Positions 1 through 8,603 of a stretch of 31,145 bases of DNA are shown piece after piece. Under the pieces are notes generated by a model. The model did not search any database. It saw nothing but the letters and a program-made list of their open reading frames with translations, and was not told where the DNA came from. Numbering within the stretch: position 1 is the stretch's first letter; every line of letters begins with the position of its first letter. The DNA comes from an uncultured Bacteroidales bacterium. GTDB lineage: Bacteria > Bacteroidota > Bacteroidia > Bacteroidales > Paludibacteraceae. The stretch is from positions 1 to 31,145 of the forward strand of contig UQNE01000021.1 of NCBI GenBank assembly GCA_900542355.1, read 5' to 3'. The translations under genes were made by a program, and so were the position numbers.

Positions 1-364
1 GATGCAGTCGGATCGAAAAGCCCGCCATACGGCTACGCAAGACGGTCATCTGCCGCTCGGTGATAGTTACCTCGCCTAAGACGAGGTTGCTAACCAAGAC
101 GATGGTGAGCGATTCGGCTCCGCTGACAGTGGTCGTATCGTTGTGGAAACCCATATAAGACGCCACGAGCAGGCGTGTAGAACGGTCGGTATCGATAGTA
201 AAACGGCCGTCGGTATCGGTAGTGGTGCCATGCGTGGTGTTTGCCCAATAGACATTGGCGCCGACAAGGGGTTCGCCCTGATCATCAATCACGATGCCCT
301 CTACGCGTGCATAAGCGCACACGCATAAGATAGAAAGAAATAAAAAGAATGATAATCGTTTCAT
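1..364 (-). CDS. TonB-dependent outer-membrane receptor, N-terminal part (runs off the window)
   Basis: Read from ATG at 364 to the window edge (121 codons, no stop). A signal peptide (about residues 1-19, Lys/Arg followed by a Phe/Leu-rich core ending CAYA) is followed by a carboxypeptidase-regulatory-like beta domain: VEGIVIDDQGEPLVGANV, then a TTDTDGRFTI stretch typical of the N-terminal extension of Bacteroidota TonB receptors. It then enters an EVTITERQM segment of the kind that leads into the plug domain. The family imports metal chelates, cofactors or glycans across the outer membrane using TonB energy. It lies 75 bases downstream of the HYC_CC_PP-type gene on the same strand, a pairing usual for metal-related receptors, so a metal substrate is likely; this is inference. 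The barrel is outside the window. Confidence 0.85.
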   Translation of the reverse strand, partial: MKRLSFFLFLSILCVCAYARVEGIVIDDQGEPLVGANVYWANTTHGTTTDTDGRFTIDTDRSTRLLVASYMGFHNDTTTVSGAESLTIVLVSNLVLGEVTITERQMTVLRSRMAGFSIRLH

Positions 365-439
365 TGTGAGTTGATTAGAGTAAAACATGTTCGCAAAAAA
401 GAAGTCCTCTACTTTAGGCAGAGAATACGAACACGCTCT

Positions 440-847
440 CTAAATCAACCAACGGCAAACGGCACGCAACACGCCTTTGGCAGAACCGATATAAGTGTAC
501 GGAGGCGGCGTATAGGCAGCGTAGCGCGAGAAAGATAGCGTCCGGATGTCGTCGAAGATGACTGCGCAAGGCAAGGCGAGAGCAAGCAGTTGGTTCTCGG
601 CTTGCGCAGGAATAGTCTGAAGCGGACTGACCTCGGTGGTGTCAATCTCAAAATGGTGCGACCAACAGCAGTCGTGCGCCTTGGCAAAAGCATCTCGGTG
701 CGCTGCATCGGCGGTATGGTGCGCCGTGATGCAATGTATGGCACGACAATGACTGCAGCAATAGTGCGATAGCGTAAAGCCTGTTCCTCCCAATAGGAAG
801 AACACGCTAAATACCACCGATAATATGTATTCTGTCAGCCGTTTCAC
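440..847 (-). CDS. HYC_CC_PP-type small exported Cys/His-rich protein
   Basis: 135 aa from a GTG start. It has an N-terminal hydrophobic segment (residues about 7-28), then HYCCSHC, several His residues, a second CC pair (CCWSHH), and near the C-terminus a PPPYTY stretch. This order (HYC, CC, PP) matches the small protein family that Bacteroidota encode just upstream of TonB-dependent receptors. The Cys/His clusters suggest binding of a soft metal such as copper, or iron, at the membrane or in the periplasm, but no biochemical role is established to my knowledge. It starts only 16 bases after the toxin gene and I find no promoter box in the roughly 290 bases upstream, so it may be transcribed from the toxin-antitoxin promoter. 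Confidence 0.75.
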   Translation of the reverse strand: MKRLTEYILSVVFSVFFLLGGTGFTLSHYCCSHCRAIHCITAHHTADAAHRDAFAKAHDCCWSHHFEIDTTEVSPLQTIPAQAENQLLALALPCAVIFDDIRTLSFSRYAAYTPPPYTYIGSAKGVLRAVCRWLI

Positions 848-863
848 TGCTAAAACTGAATCA

Positions 864-1139
864 TTATAAACCTAATACCTCAGAATGAGAGCCTAAACGC
901 ATTAATACCACAGTTTCCAAAGTCTCGTCAATCCAAAGTAACAAATAATCAGATTCTATATGACATTTCCATACACCTTGCAAGTTTCCGGTAAGAATAT
1001 GTGCTTTATATTTCTCGGGTAAAGGTTGTCCTTGTTGTAACAATTGCAATACGGCAAACAAAGCCTCAACTTTTGCTTTATTGTTGCGGTAACGCTTAAA
1101 ATCTTTCTTGAATTGCGAAGTCCTGCGTATCTCTTTCAT
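864..1139 (-). CDS. YafQ-like mRNA interferase toxin (RelE/ParE superfamily)
   Basis: 91 aa from ATG at 1139; a GTG one codon upstream is also possible. The fold signature is complete: N-terminal FKKDFKR helix, then the C-terminal sheet with H47, CHI (H60), D64, LLLW, and a final RLGSHSE with H85. These are the His/Asp/His positions used for ribosome-dependent mRNA cleavage in YafQ-type toxins. The start codon overlaps the stop of the upstream gene by one base (TGATG), implying translational coupling to the antitoxin. Length is normal for an intact toxin, and the catalytic residues are retained, so it is probably active. Confidence 0.85.
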   Translation of the reverse strand: MKEIRRTSQFKKDFKRYRNNKAKVEALFAVLQLLQQGQPLPEKYKAHILTGNLQGVWKCHIESDYLLLWIDETLETVVLMRLGSHSEVLGL

Positions 1140-1339
1140 CACTCCAATGATTTGATGAAATTTTCAAGGCTATCAACTGCTACATGCTCAGTCTTACCTT
1201 TGCGAACTTCATCTAAAGCAGCCAAAGTTTCCATCGGCACTTCTACTGAAGAAGCAGTCCACCCCATTTTCTTGACCAAAGTATCAAAGAAGGCTTTATC
1301 TACTTGGGGTATTTGCAGCATATATGTTGAACTAATCAT
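1139..1339 (-). CDS. putative antitoxin of the YafQ-like toxin
   Basis: 66 aa from ATG at 1339 (an inner ATG would give 60 aa). Sequence alone is only weakly diagnostic: MLQIPQVDKAFFDTLVKKMGW resembles the N-terminal part of small antitoxins found beside RelE/YafQ toxins in Bacteroidota, and the C-terminal half (DEVRKGKTEHVAVDSLENF) could wrap the toxin. Identification rests mainly on position: first gene of a two-gene unit, one-base overlap with the toxin, and its own promoter with a palindrome between the promoter boxes, as expected if the antitoxin or the pair represses itself. No clear DNA-binding domain can be pointed to. Confidence 0.65.
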   Translation of the reverse strand: MISSTYMLQIPQVDKAFFDTLVKKMGWTASSVEVPMETLAALDEVRKGKTEHVAVDSLENFIKSLE

Positions 1340-1359
1340 AGTAGTTTATTTTGTTGATG

Positions 1360-1392
1360 CAAAGGTACGGAATTATTTGCGAACGAGCAAAT
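1360..1392 (-). promoter_or_regulatory. promoter of the toxin-antitoxin unit with candidate operator
   Basis: On the minus strand, TTTG (1391-1388), exactly 20 bases, then TACCTTTG (1367-1360), a full match to the Bacteroidota primary sigma-factor promoter. An inverted repeat ATTTGC-N6-GCAAAT (1375-1392) overlaps the upstream box and the spacer, where a bound antitoxin would block polymerase. Expected transcript start is about 1353, giving a short leader to the ATG at 1339. Confidence 0.75.
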
Positions 1393-1417
1393 AAAAACGC
1401 ACTTTTGCTTTGATTGT

Positions 1418-1585
1418 TTAATTTTTGCTCTTCGTTTTTTTCTTACAATCTTTGGCAAGCGGACAATCTTTGCATCCGCCGCTGCCCTCGCAGCGTTGGT
1501 TGCGCTGGCGGTATATCGACCACACGATACCACCTATCGCACAAATAATCAATATGATAACTACTATCTCTTGCCACATATTCAT
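1418..1585 (-). CDS. FeoB-associated Cys-rich membrane protein
   Basis: 55 aa, ATG at 1585, one base after the feoB stop codon. Residues about 7-24 form one hydrophobic helix (IVVIILIICAIGGIVWSI), followed by a basic turn and a short Cys motif: RCEGSGGCKDCPLAKDCKKK, four Cys at 32, 38, 41 and 47. This helix-plus-Cys-tail layout is the FeoB-associated small protein family (FeoC-like in position), found directly after feoB in many Bacteroidota and Firmicutes. It may bind iron or an iron-sulfur cluster and adjust FeoB, but its function is not settled. It is certainly translated from the feoB transcript given the spacing. Confidence 0.85.
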   Translation of the reverse strand: MNMWQEIVVIILIICAIGGIVWSIYRQRNQRCEGSGGCKDCPLAKDCKKKTKSKN

Positions 1586-1586
1586 C

Positions 1587-3290
1587 TTATAGCAGACTAC
1601 CTATCTGATACACCACAAACGCGCTCAGCCATGCCACTACAATAGAGTTTACTACCGTAAACATTGCCCATTTCCAATTGATTTCCCGACGGATAGTGGC
1701 TATCGTTGCCACGCAAGGAAAATAGAGCAAAGTGAATACCAAGAATGCATACGCACTGACGGGTGTGAGTGCCGTTGCCGACATATCGCCGCCAAAAAGT
1801 ATCGCAAAAGTAGCAGCGATAGCCTCTTTGGCCGGCAGACCGGTGAGCAAGCAAACCGACATCCGCCAATCGAATCCAAGCGGACGCATAACCGGCTCGA
1901 TAAACTGCCCGATAGCGGCAAGCCACGAGGTCTCAATATGGTCAAGGTCGCCTGCGGGGAAATACTCAAGAGCCCAAATTATCACCGATGCACATAGCAC
2001 TACGGTGCTGATTTTTTTCAAGAAATCTGACACACGATACCAGATATGCCCGCCAATACTTTTCCAAGTAGGCATACGAAAATCGGGCAATTCGTTCACC
2101 ATATCATCGGCGGGTTTGCGGAACCATTTGGTCTTTTTCATTATGAACGCAAACGCAAAACTCATCAGTATGCCGAGCAGGTAGAGCGACAACAAGACAA
2201 GTGCTTTATAGTCTTGGAAGAAAGCATCGATAAAAAGAATATACACCGGCAGTCGCGCTGAGCAACTCATAAACGGCACCATCAGCATTGTCAAAGCGCG
2301 ATCTTTCGGGTCTTTGATGTCCTTTGCTGCCATAATCGCCGGCACATTGCAGTCGAAGCCCATCAGCATCGGGATGAACGAACGGCCATGCAACCCGAGG
2401 CGGTGCATCATCCCGTCCATTAGGTATGCCACCCTCGCCATATACCCCGTATCCTCCATCAGACTGAGGAAGAAAAACAAGATGATAATGTTGGGCAATG
2501 CGGTCAGCAGCGACCCCACACCTTGGATGATACCATCGCCCAACAGACTGCTAAACCACCCCGACGGCAAAGCACCTACGCATAGATCATACAAGGCATC
2601 GATCCCGCGTTGCATCAGGTCTTGCAGCGGTTCGCCGAGCGAGAAAGTACACTCAAATACCACAAAGAGAATGATAGCAAGGATAGGAAATCCCGTCCAT
2701 TTGTTGGTAAGAATCTTATCAATTCGTTCCAAACGGGTGCAATGCTTATCATCTTTCGGGTGTTGGAGCGTTTGTGTCAGCACACCATGCACATAGCCGG
2801 CATACGCATCGTTGTCGTATTGCTCCCATGCGTGATAGACGGGATGATCCGTAGTGAGCGGTGCTTCGTGCGTCTGCTCGATGAGGGACAACACCTCGCC
2901 TATTCCCCGCCCTTTCTCTGCACTGACAAGAGCTAAAGGCACACCCATAAGGTCTTGCATCTTGTGCAAGTTGAGCGTATGCCCCGTCTTCAGGAGAAGG
3001 TCGTAACGATTGAAGGCGATAACGATTTTCTCGTCCTCATCGATGATATGCGGAGTAAGAAGAAGACTCTCTTCGAGCCGGGTAGAATCGACCACCTGCA
3101 AGACCACATCATATCGATGTCCGTGTAGGTCATCGAGGTTGTGCACTTCCTCAAAATCGATGTTTTTGCCTGTCCAAGCCGCATCTTGGCGGAGTGCTTC
3201 TATCAGCGCACTCTTGCCGCTGTTGGCACTGCCGACTACTGCGACTTCAATGCTTTTGGGTGTCTCTATATCGTTGTTGTTTAGGTTCAT
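1587..3290 (-). CDS. feoB: ferrous iron transporter FeoB with shortened GTPase domain
   Basis: 567 aa from ATG at 3290; an in-frame GTG at 3353 would add 21 residues, but it is only about 10 bases from the predicted transcript start and the family normally begins close to the P-loop. The N-terminal G domain shows a P-loop (VVGSANSGKS, residues 18-27), NRYD (94-97, guanine recognition) and SAEKG (123-127). The membrane part has the FeoB hallmarks GFDCNVPAIM, MVPFMSCSARLPVYILF (gate 1) and GLPAKEAIAATFAILFG (gate 2), with about eight helices. It imports Fe2+ across the inner membrane. Odd points: between P-loop and VVDST the domain is about 35 residues shorter than in E. coli FeoB, leaving DLHG (54-57) in place of DLPG and no evident switch regions. 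No feoA is fused or adjacent. Confidence 0.93.
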   Translation of the reverse strand: MNLNNNDIETPKSIEVAVVGSANSGKSALIEALRQDAAWTGKNIDFEEVHNLDDLHGHRYDVVLQVVDSTRLEESLLLTPHIIDEDEKIVIAFNRYDLLLKTGHTLNLHKMQDLMGVPLALVSAEKGRGIGEVLSLIEQTHEAPLTTDHPVYHAWEQYDNDAYAGYVHGVLTQTLQHPKDDKHCTRLERIDKILTNKWTGFPILAIILFVVFECTFSLGEPLQDLMQRGIDALYDLCVGALPSGWFSSLLGDGIIQGVGSLLTALPNIIILFFFLSLMEDTGYMARVAYLMDGMMHRLGLHGRSFIPMLMGFDCNVPAIMAAKDIKDPKDRALTMLMVPFMSCSARLPVYILFIDAFFQDYKALVLLSLYLLGILMSFAFAFIMKKTKWFRKPADDMVNELPDFRMPTWKSIGGHIWYRVSDFLKKISTVVLCASVIIWALEYFPAGDLDHIETSWLAAIGQFIEPVMRPLGFDWRMSVCLLTGLPAKEAIAATFAILFGGDMSATALTPVSAYAFLVFTLLYFPCVATIATIRREINWKWAMFTVVNSIVVAWLSAFVVYQIGSLL

Positions 3291-3369
3291 CTGACGATTG
3301 ATAAGCGTTTGTTGCACGGGCGTGGCGATTGTCTCGATATGCTCGGTCGCCACTTTCCGAAAATCGCTG

Positions 3370-3401
3370 CAAAATTACAAATAGTTTCGCACGTGCGCAA
3401 T
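3370..3401 (-). promoter_or_regulatory. feoB promoter with palindromic candidate operator
   Basis: Minus strand ATTG (3401-3398), 20 bases, TAATTTTG (3377-3370). A perfect 10-bp palindrome CGCACGTGCG (3388-3397), extendable to 16 bp with one mismatched pair (3385-3400), sits between the boxes. Repression by a metal-responsive dimer is plausible, but the sequence is not a recognisable Fur box. Confidence 0.65.
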
Positions 3402-3518
3402 ACCAATAAATAGGGATTTTAGTAGAACTTATACACCTTCTCCATAAATATAGAGAACTCCATTAAACCTCATTGCCATAAAAAAACTGCGTGAGGGACA
3501 TGCTGATGAATAAACAAA

Positions 3519-3550
3519 ATAGGCTGCCCGACTCTCGTCAAGCAGCCTAT
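3519..3550 (-). terminator. intrinsic terminator after the LRR gene
   Basis: Perfect 9-bp inverted repeat ATAGGCTGC/GCAGCCTAT, extended inside by G-C and G-U pairs (TTGAC/GTCGG around a GAGA loop). On the minus strand it is followed by TTTTGTTTATT. It lies 94 bases past the LRR stop codon. The rest of the 3354-3643 gap holds the feoB promoter and nothing else I can name. Confidence 0.75.
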
Positions 3551-3643
3551 CGGCATAGAATTGAACATTGCAAATTGAAACCTACGCCGATGCAAGGTTC
3601 AATCTACGCCGGATTGAAATCTTTTGCATTCTTTCGCACCTGC

Positions 3644-6600
3644 TTACGGCATAAGTACTTGTTGCGCTTTATCGCCGACACGGAGGAGGTATGCACCGGT
3701 GGGTACTGCGGGCAGAATGGTCTCGCCGACTGCAGAGAGTGTATTGGCGAGCAACATACCCGATACGCTATAGAGGGCTACCTGTTGCGGTGTATCGGTA
3801 GTCAGTACGATACGATTACCTCGCACAGACACTGCCAATCCGTTGTCGGAGACTTGGTCGAGTGCCGTACCGATAACATCATAGAGATTGGTGTAGAGAT
3901 AGAGGTTCGGGAAGGCAGGATTGGTCATGATACACATCACATCGTTGTACGATTTGAGGAAAGTGGTCAGACCATTGCTGATAGTGTACTCCACTCCTTC
4001 TATCAGTTCCTCACCCACATACGCACCTTGCTCAGAGTCGTATTCTGGTACGCCGAGATACCAAGTGTAGGTAGTAACGGCATCGCCCACGAGAGCCTGG
4101 CTGCTGAGGTCGATGGTGTTACCGTCTTGCAACGGAGCCTCGAAAGGAGCCTGGTTGTAGTAGTAATACAGGATATACGATGCCTTCACCTCCGGCAGGG
4201 TTTGGAAGTTGAAGTAGTTGTTGTTGAGCGTGAGGGCAATCAGTTGCGAGAGCGGCGATACATCGATATGGCTCAAGAGGTTGTGGTTGAGTGCCAGTTG
4301 TTGAAGAGCAGGAACCTTGGTTAGGTTGATGTCGGTCAGTTGGTTTGAGTTGGCATCGAGATACCAGAGGTTGGGGTTGTCGAGAGTAAGGCTGCCAATG
4401 CTGTTGCCTGCCACACTGACTACTTGCAAGTTTTGGCTCTTGCTCAGGTCGAGCGAAGTAAGATTGTTGTAGCCGAGTGCCAACATCCGCAGATGAGAGT
4501 ACGCCGAGAAATCGAGGTTGGTGAAGTTGTTCTCCGAGAGATTGAGGTCGGTAAGGGTCTCCGTATTAGTTAGCAGAGTAATCTGCGACAGGCCTGCACC
4601 TTGTACGGTGAGCGTGGTGAGGTCGTTAAGCGACGAACCGTCGAAAGCAGACAGTTTGGCATTGGTCATACTGAAGACGGTAATTTTCTCATCGGGCGAA
4701 TAGGTATAGACACGCACGAGTGTATTCTTGTGAGTATTCGCTCCAAAGAGGCGATAGGAAGTGCCTAAGACATACTGCGTTACATTGTCGTTGCCCTCCC
4801 AGTCGATATAGAGTGCCACACCCTCGTGGTCGGCAGCGAGCGACAGTTCAACCGAGTCGTTGTCGTTGAGAGTAGTGAAGGAGGCTATTTGGTTGGTAGG
4901 CATACCTGCTACCTCGATAGATGTGGTTTTCAGTACCTTATCACCGCTGAAAGCAGGGTATGTCGCATTGGTGATTTGGCAATAAACCTTGCCCGCCTCG
5001 GTATTGAGGAAGCGTGTGAAACCATTGGTAAGCGTATAATCGGTGTTCTCCACGAGCGGATCGCCATTCTCCTTGTACCATTGGAAAGCCGTTTGGTTGC
5101 CGCTAAACGAGAGGTTCTGCGCACTGAGGTCGGTACACGGACCTTTGGTAGCGATGACGATGTCGGCTTGCGGGGCGTAGATATAGTTCGCCTCAGCGAG
5201 GTTGCGGTGCAAGGGGAGGTTCGCCAAAGTGAATTGGTTGTTCTCCAACGCTAAGTAGGTGATGTTGTTCTCCAGAGGGAGTGTAATCTCGCTAAGGAGG
5301 TTATCCGATACTTTGAGGGTGCGCAACGCAGTGCAGTGGGTCAGGTTCAGTGTTTCTAACTTGTTGGAAGATAGGTCGATATACTGAATAGAATCGGCAT
5401 CCGAAAGTTTGATGCTCTCTATTTGGTTGTGGCTCAGGTCGAGATGACGGATTGCCAACTGCGGACTGAGTGTAACGGTTTGGAGGTTGTTGTAACTGAG
5501 ATTGATGTCGCCCAAAGTATTCTTGGCAAAGAGATCGTTTACACCCGCCAAGGAGCAGACATAGAGGTTGTTGTGGCTCAAGTCGAGCGTTTGTAGCCAA
5601 CGATTGCGCTCCAAGTCGACGGTATATAGCCCCGTATTGGAGAGATTGAGTTCACGCAAAGAAATCAACTGACTGAGGTCGATACTTGTCAGCCCTTGGG
5701 AAGTGAAGTTCAGACCGGTGATAGCCGCATTCTCTGGGATATAGACTTTGACGGTGCTGTATGCCCAAGGAACCGTTACGGTAAGCGGTGTAGCCTCGGA
5801 GAGGTCTGCCGCCGTAGTGGTGTAGGCGGTGAGTTGGTCGTCCTCGCCATTGAAACTCAGGTAGAAAGTCTGCGGAGCCAAAGCCGATGCACCCTGCATA
5901 GCGATAGCAAACGAGACTTGCTCGGTGGTAGGGGTGAAAAAGAGCACCTGCGAGGGCTTGCCATAGTCGGAGGCAATCTTCACCTTGAAATGCTCGGTAT
6001 AGAGGTTGTTCTCCAAGAACTTGCTATTGGCAAAAGCGATGAAAAGGCTGTCGGTGTAGGCTTTTTTGAGCACCACTTTGCCGTCGGCATAAGAATAGTA
6101 GGAGGTATCGAGTTTCACCCATGTGTCGGGGGTAGTAACATCGAAGGCATAGAGTGCCGCCTCGGTGGTGGTAGCATCACGAAGGACACGACTGCTAAAA
6201 TCGAGTGTATCGCCCTCTTTGTAGGAGCGACTGACGGGCAGTTGGCGCTGTGCGTAGGTGTATTCCTCCCAAGTACCCGGGTCGAAAGGCAGGGTGGCAA
6301 AATCGAGGCAGTTGTTGTCTATTTTCACTTGGCTCAACTGCTTGCATCGGCTTAGGTCGAGCGAGGTGATGTAGTTGTCCATACACGAGAGCGAGATGAG
6401 CAACGGCAGGTTGGTTACATCCAACTCGGTGAGCGCATTGCCATTGCAGATAAGACGATAGATGTCAGGACAATGGCTGACATCCAGTTTCTTAAGTTTC
6501 ACATCGGTATTGAACACGCTCGACACATGCTCGCAATAGAGTTGCTGCAACTTGGTGTTGTGGCTCAAGTCGAGTTCGCTTACAGCCGTTTCGCTCACAT

Positions 6601-7342
6601 TGAGAATAATCAGATTGGGGTTCTTGCTCAGGTCAACCGAACTGACATTGGTCATCTCAAGAGTGAGTTGGAGCAGATTAGGGCAATTGGTAGGATCGAT
6701 ACTGACCAGCGAGGGGCAGTGGTAGGCATCGAACGACATCATCTTGGGATACTTGGTGAGGTCGAAAGCAGGCGACAGGTTGTCTACGATTTGCAGTTCG
6801 AGTATGGTGAGGTCGGGCTTGTCGCCAATCACCAGAGGCGTAGCGGCATCGAAGGCGTTGTCGGAGAGATAAAGCGCACGAATCTTGCTATTGTGGCTCA
6901 GGTCGAGGCTCTTGAATTGGTTGTGCGACAGCGACAGCACATCGAGGTTGGTGAGGTGCGAGAGGTCGATGTCGGTGAGGTAACAACCGTCGGCGTTGAG
7001 ATAATCAATCAGGAGCGCATCGGCATCGGTTCCGTAGATGGTTACGACGCCCGCCTCGGTAACCGAGCAATAGATGAGCGTACCGCTGATAGAGGTACTA
7101 TCCGATACGGCGGGTCCTACTTCGTACTCCGACTGTCCGTTACCACAATCGACATAAAGATAGGTGGAGTCGGTTACGCCAAGGACGATAGAGAATGAAT
7201 TGCTTGCTCCATACTCCTCATAGATAGATGTTTTGAGGGTTAGAATCGGTTTGAGGTCGGCTTTCTTGGCTTTGGAGGCGGCGGACAAAGTGCCGGCAAC
7301 ACAAAGGAAGAAGCAGAGCATAAATTGGGTTATTCGTTTCAT
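3644..7342 (-). CDS. large leucine-rich-repeat surface protein with T9SS sorting domain
   Basis: 1232 aa from ATG at 7342. A signal peptide (about 1-22, ends TLSAAS) is followed by three successive LRR blocks (roughly residues 115-365, 555-750 and 930-1085) with internalin-like units of the form LxxLDLSxNxL. They are separated by beta/Ig-like modules, two containing WYK/WYL strands and a YTxxNGxTxFL pattern (about 755-830 and 1090-1160), and each block is preceded by a beta module of the YVDCGNG or YIDWEGN kind. The last ~70 residues (VALYSVSGMLLAN to PTGAYLLRVGDKAQQVLMP) are a type A T9SS C-terminal sorting domain, so the protein should cross the outer membrane and be anchored or released. 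The ligand is unknown; such LRR proteins often bind host or partner-cell proteins. It begins 16 bases after the S8 peptidase gene, implying one transcript. Confidence 0.9.
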   Translation of the reverse strand: MKRITQFMLCFFLCVAGTLSAASKAKKADLKPILTLKTSIYEEYGASNSFSIVLGVTDSTYLYVDCGNGQSEYEVGPAVSDSTSISGTLIYCSVTEAGVVTIYGTDADALLIDYLNADGCYLTDIDLSHLTNLDVLSLSHNQFKSLDLSHNSKIRALYLSDNAFDAATPLVIGDKPDLTILELQIVDNLSPAFDLTKYPKMMSFDAYHCPSLVSIDPTNCPNLLQLTLEMTNVSSVDLSKNPNLIILNVSETAVSELDLSHNTKLQQLYCEHVSSVFNTDVKLKKLDVSHCPDIYRLICNGNALTELDVTNLPLLISLSCMDNYITSLDLSRCKQLSQVKIDNNCLDFATLPFDPGTWEEYTYAQRQLPVSRSYKEGDTLDFSSRVLRDATTTEAALYAFDVTTPDTWVKLDTSYYSYADGKVVLKKAYTDSLFIAFANSKFLENNLYTEHFKVKIASDYGKPSQVLFFTPTTEQVSFAIAMQGASALAPQTFYLSFNGEDDQLTAYTTTAADLSEATPLTVTVPWAYSTVKVYIPENAAITGLNFTSQGLTSIDLSQLISLRELNLSNTGLYTVDLERNRWLQTLDLSHNNLYVCSLAGVNDLFAKNTLGDINLSYNNLQTVTLSPQLAIRHLDLSHNQIESIKLSDADSIQYIDLSSNKLETLNLTHCTALRTLKVSDNLLSEITLPLENNITYLALENNQFTLANLPLHRNLAEANYIYAPQADIVIATKGPCTDLSAQNLSFSGNQTAFQWYKENGDPLVENTDYTLTNGFTRFLNTEAGKVYCQITNATYPAFSGDKVLKTTSIEVAGMPTNQIASFTTLNDNDSVELSLAADHEGVALYIDWEGNDNVTQYVLGTSYRLFGANTHKNTLVRVYTYSPDEKITVFSMTNAKLSAFDGSSLNDLTTLTVQGAGLSQITLLTNTETLTDLNLSENNFTNLDFSAYSHLRMLALGYNNLTSLDLSKSQNLQVVSVAGNSIGSLTLDNPNLWYLDANSNQLTDINLTKVPALQQLALNHNLLSHIDVSPLSQLIALTLNNNYFNFQTLPEVKASYILYYYYNQAPFEAPLQDGNTIDLSSQALVGDAVTTYTWYLGVPEYDSEQGAYVGEELIEGVEYTISNGLTTFLKSYNDVMCIMTNPAFPNLYLYTNLYDVIGTALDQVSDNGLAVSVRGNRIVLTTDTPQQVALYSVSGMLLANTLSAVGETILPAVPTGAYLLRVGDKAQQVLMP

Positions 7343-7358
7343 ATATGTAAGGTGTTAA

Positions 7359-8567
7359 TTATTTCACAATTATTTTCTCGGTGTGTCCGTTGGCTTGCAG
7401 CACATAGACACCCGCAGCCAATGCCGAGGCATCGATGTTGATTTCATCGCCCGCAGCGGCATATTGCCCTACGATCTGTCCTGCGATGTTGTAGAGCAAC
7501 ACATCGAGCGATTGGGCTCCGCCTAAGAACAGGTTGAAATGGCGGTTGTCGGCAGTCTGCACAAGCAGACGACCATTGCTCTCGACACCGTCGATACTCG
7601 TTGCACGACGGATAGCCTCTTTGAGCCCCTCGTAGGCATCAAACTTACCCGCACCCCATTGGATAGGGTCGGCTTTGCTATTGAGCATATAGTTGTCTTT
7701 CTTTGCCGTTTTGGCTACGATGTCTTTTACATCCTCGATAGTCAGGCGGGGATTAGCCTCCAGCCATAGTGCTATTGCGCCCGTCACGACCGGGGTAGCC
7801 ATAGAGGTACCGATAGCCTCCTCCCAATAGTAGGTCTTGCCGTTGTTCTCCACCTTAGCCTGCTGATAATTGAGAAATGAAGCGAAGTTGGTGGACGAGG
7901 TGTATGGCTCGCTGATAGAAGAGATGATCGTTACACCCGGTGCGACCACATGGGGTAGGTTGTCGCCGTTGATAGTGGTTCCCCACGAACTGAACGGACT
8001 GACATCACCTTCCTCAAAAGCGATACCATAAGAGTAGGTCTTGCCGTCGAGCGAGGTATAGAAGAGGCGGTTGTTGTAGGAGCCGACTACCAGTATGCCG
8101 TCGCCACACGCCATATCGCTGATAGAGCCGTTCTGCGAGCCTGTCTGCCAGCCCGCTTGCGCATAGTCGTCGAACACCGTCCAAGTGCCATCGCAGAAAC
8201 AGTCGATACGCTGCCCCGCTTTCTTGCCCGTAACCACAAAACCGAGGATATAGTCGCCGTTGGCATTGGTCTTGGTGTTGTCATGCACGAAATAGTCGAT
8301 CATCGCATAGTAGCGGTGTGATGTAGTGTCGAGGTCAGCACCGACACCAAGATAGCCATTGAAAGCCTTAGCAAAATTGGTGTTGCTCTTGTCGGAATCG
8401 CTCTGCTCATAGCCGCTTGTAGCATAATAGACGCTCTGCCCACGCTGCGAGGAGCGGATAGCGGCGTCTTGAAAAGTAAGCACTTGACGCGACTTGTTGT
8501 AGATCACCGCCTTGATGTCGAAAGGCGTGGTATCGTTGCTATAGACATAGATCTGCCCATAGCGCAA
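7359..8567 (-). pseudogene. S8 family serine peptidase, C-terminal fragment with catalytic Ser and T9SS domain
   Basis: 402 codons from a TTG at 8567, but the same frame continues upstream through 12 sense codons to an in-frame TAG at 8606-8604, beyond which lies the N-terminal half. The two halves therefore make one 764-codon peptidase. This part carries the catalytic Ser in GTSMATP (codon 617 of the joined gene), an HVVAPGV strand typical of subtilases, and a C-terminal T9SS type A sorting domain (DVLLYNIAGQIVGQ to LAAGVYVLQANGHTEKIIVK). Alone it lacks a signal peptide, Asp and His and could not be exported or act. The TTG start is an artefact of frame rather than a likely initiation site. 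Confidence 0.85.
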
Positions 8568-8603
8568 GTTGCGATAGGTAGCCTCAGAAGTTTGATAGGT
8601 AGC

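Noticed and set aside
1336..1533. A 65-codon minus-strand frame overlapping the FeoB-associated gene and the antitoxin promoter
   Set aside because: It is the wrong frame of the 55-aa Cys-rich membrane protein, which has the correct helix and Cys motif.
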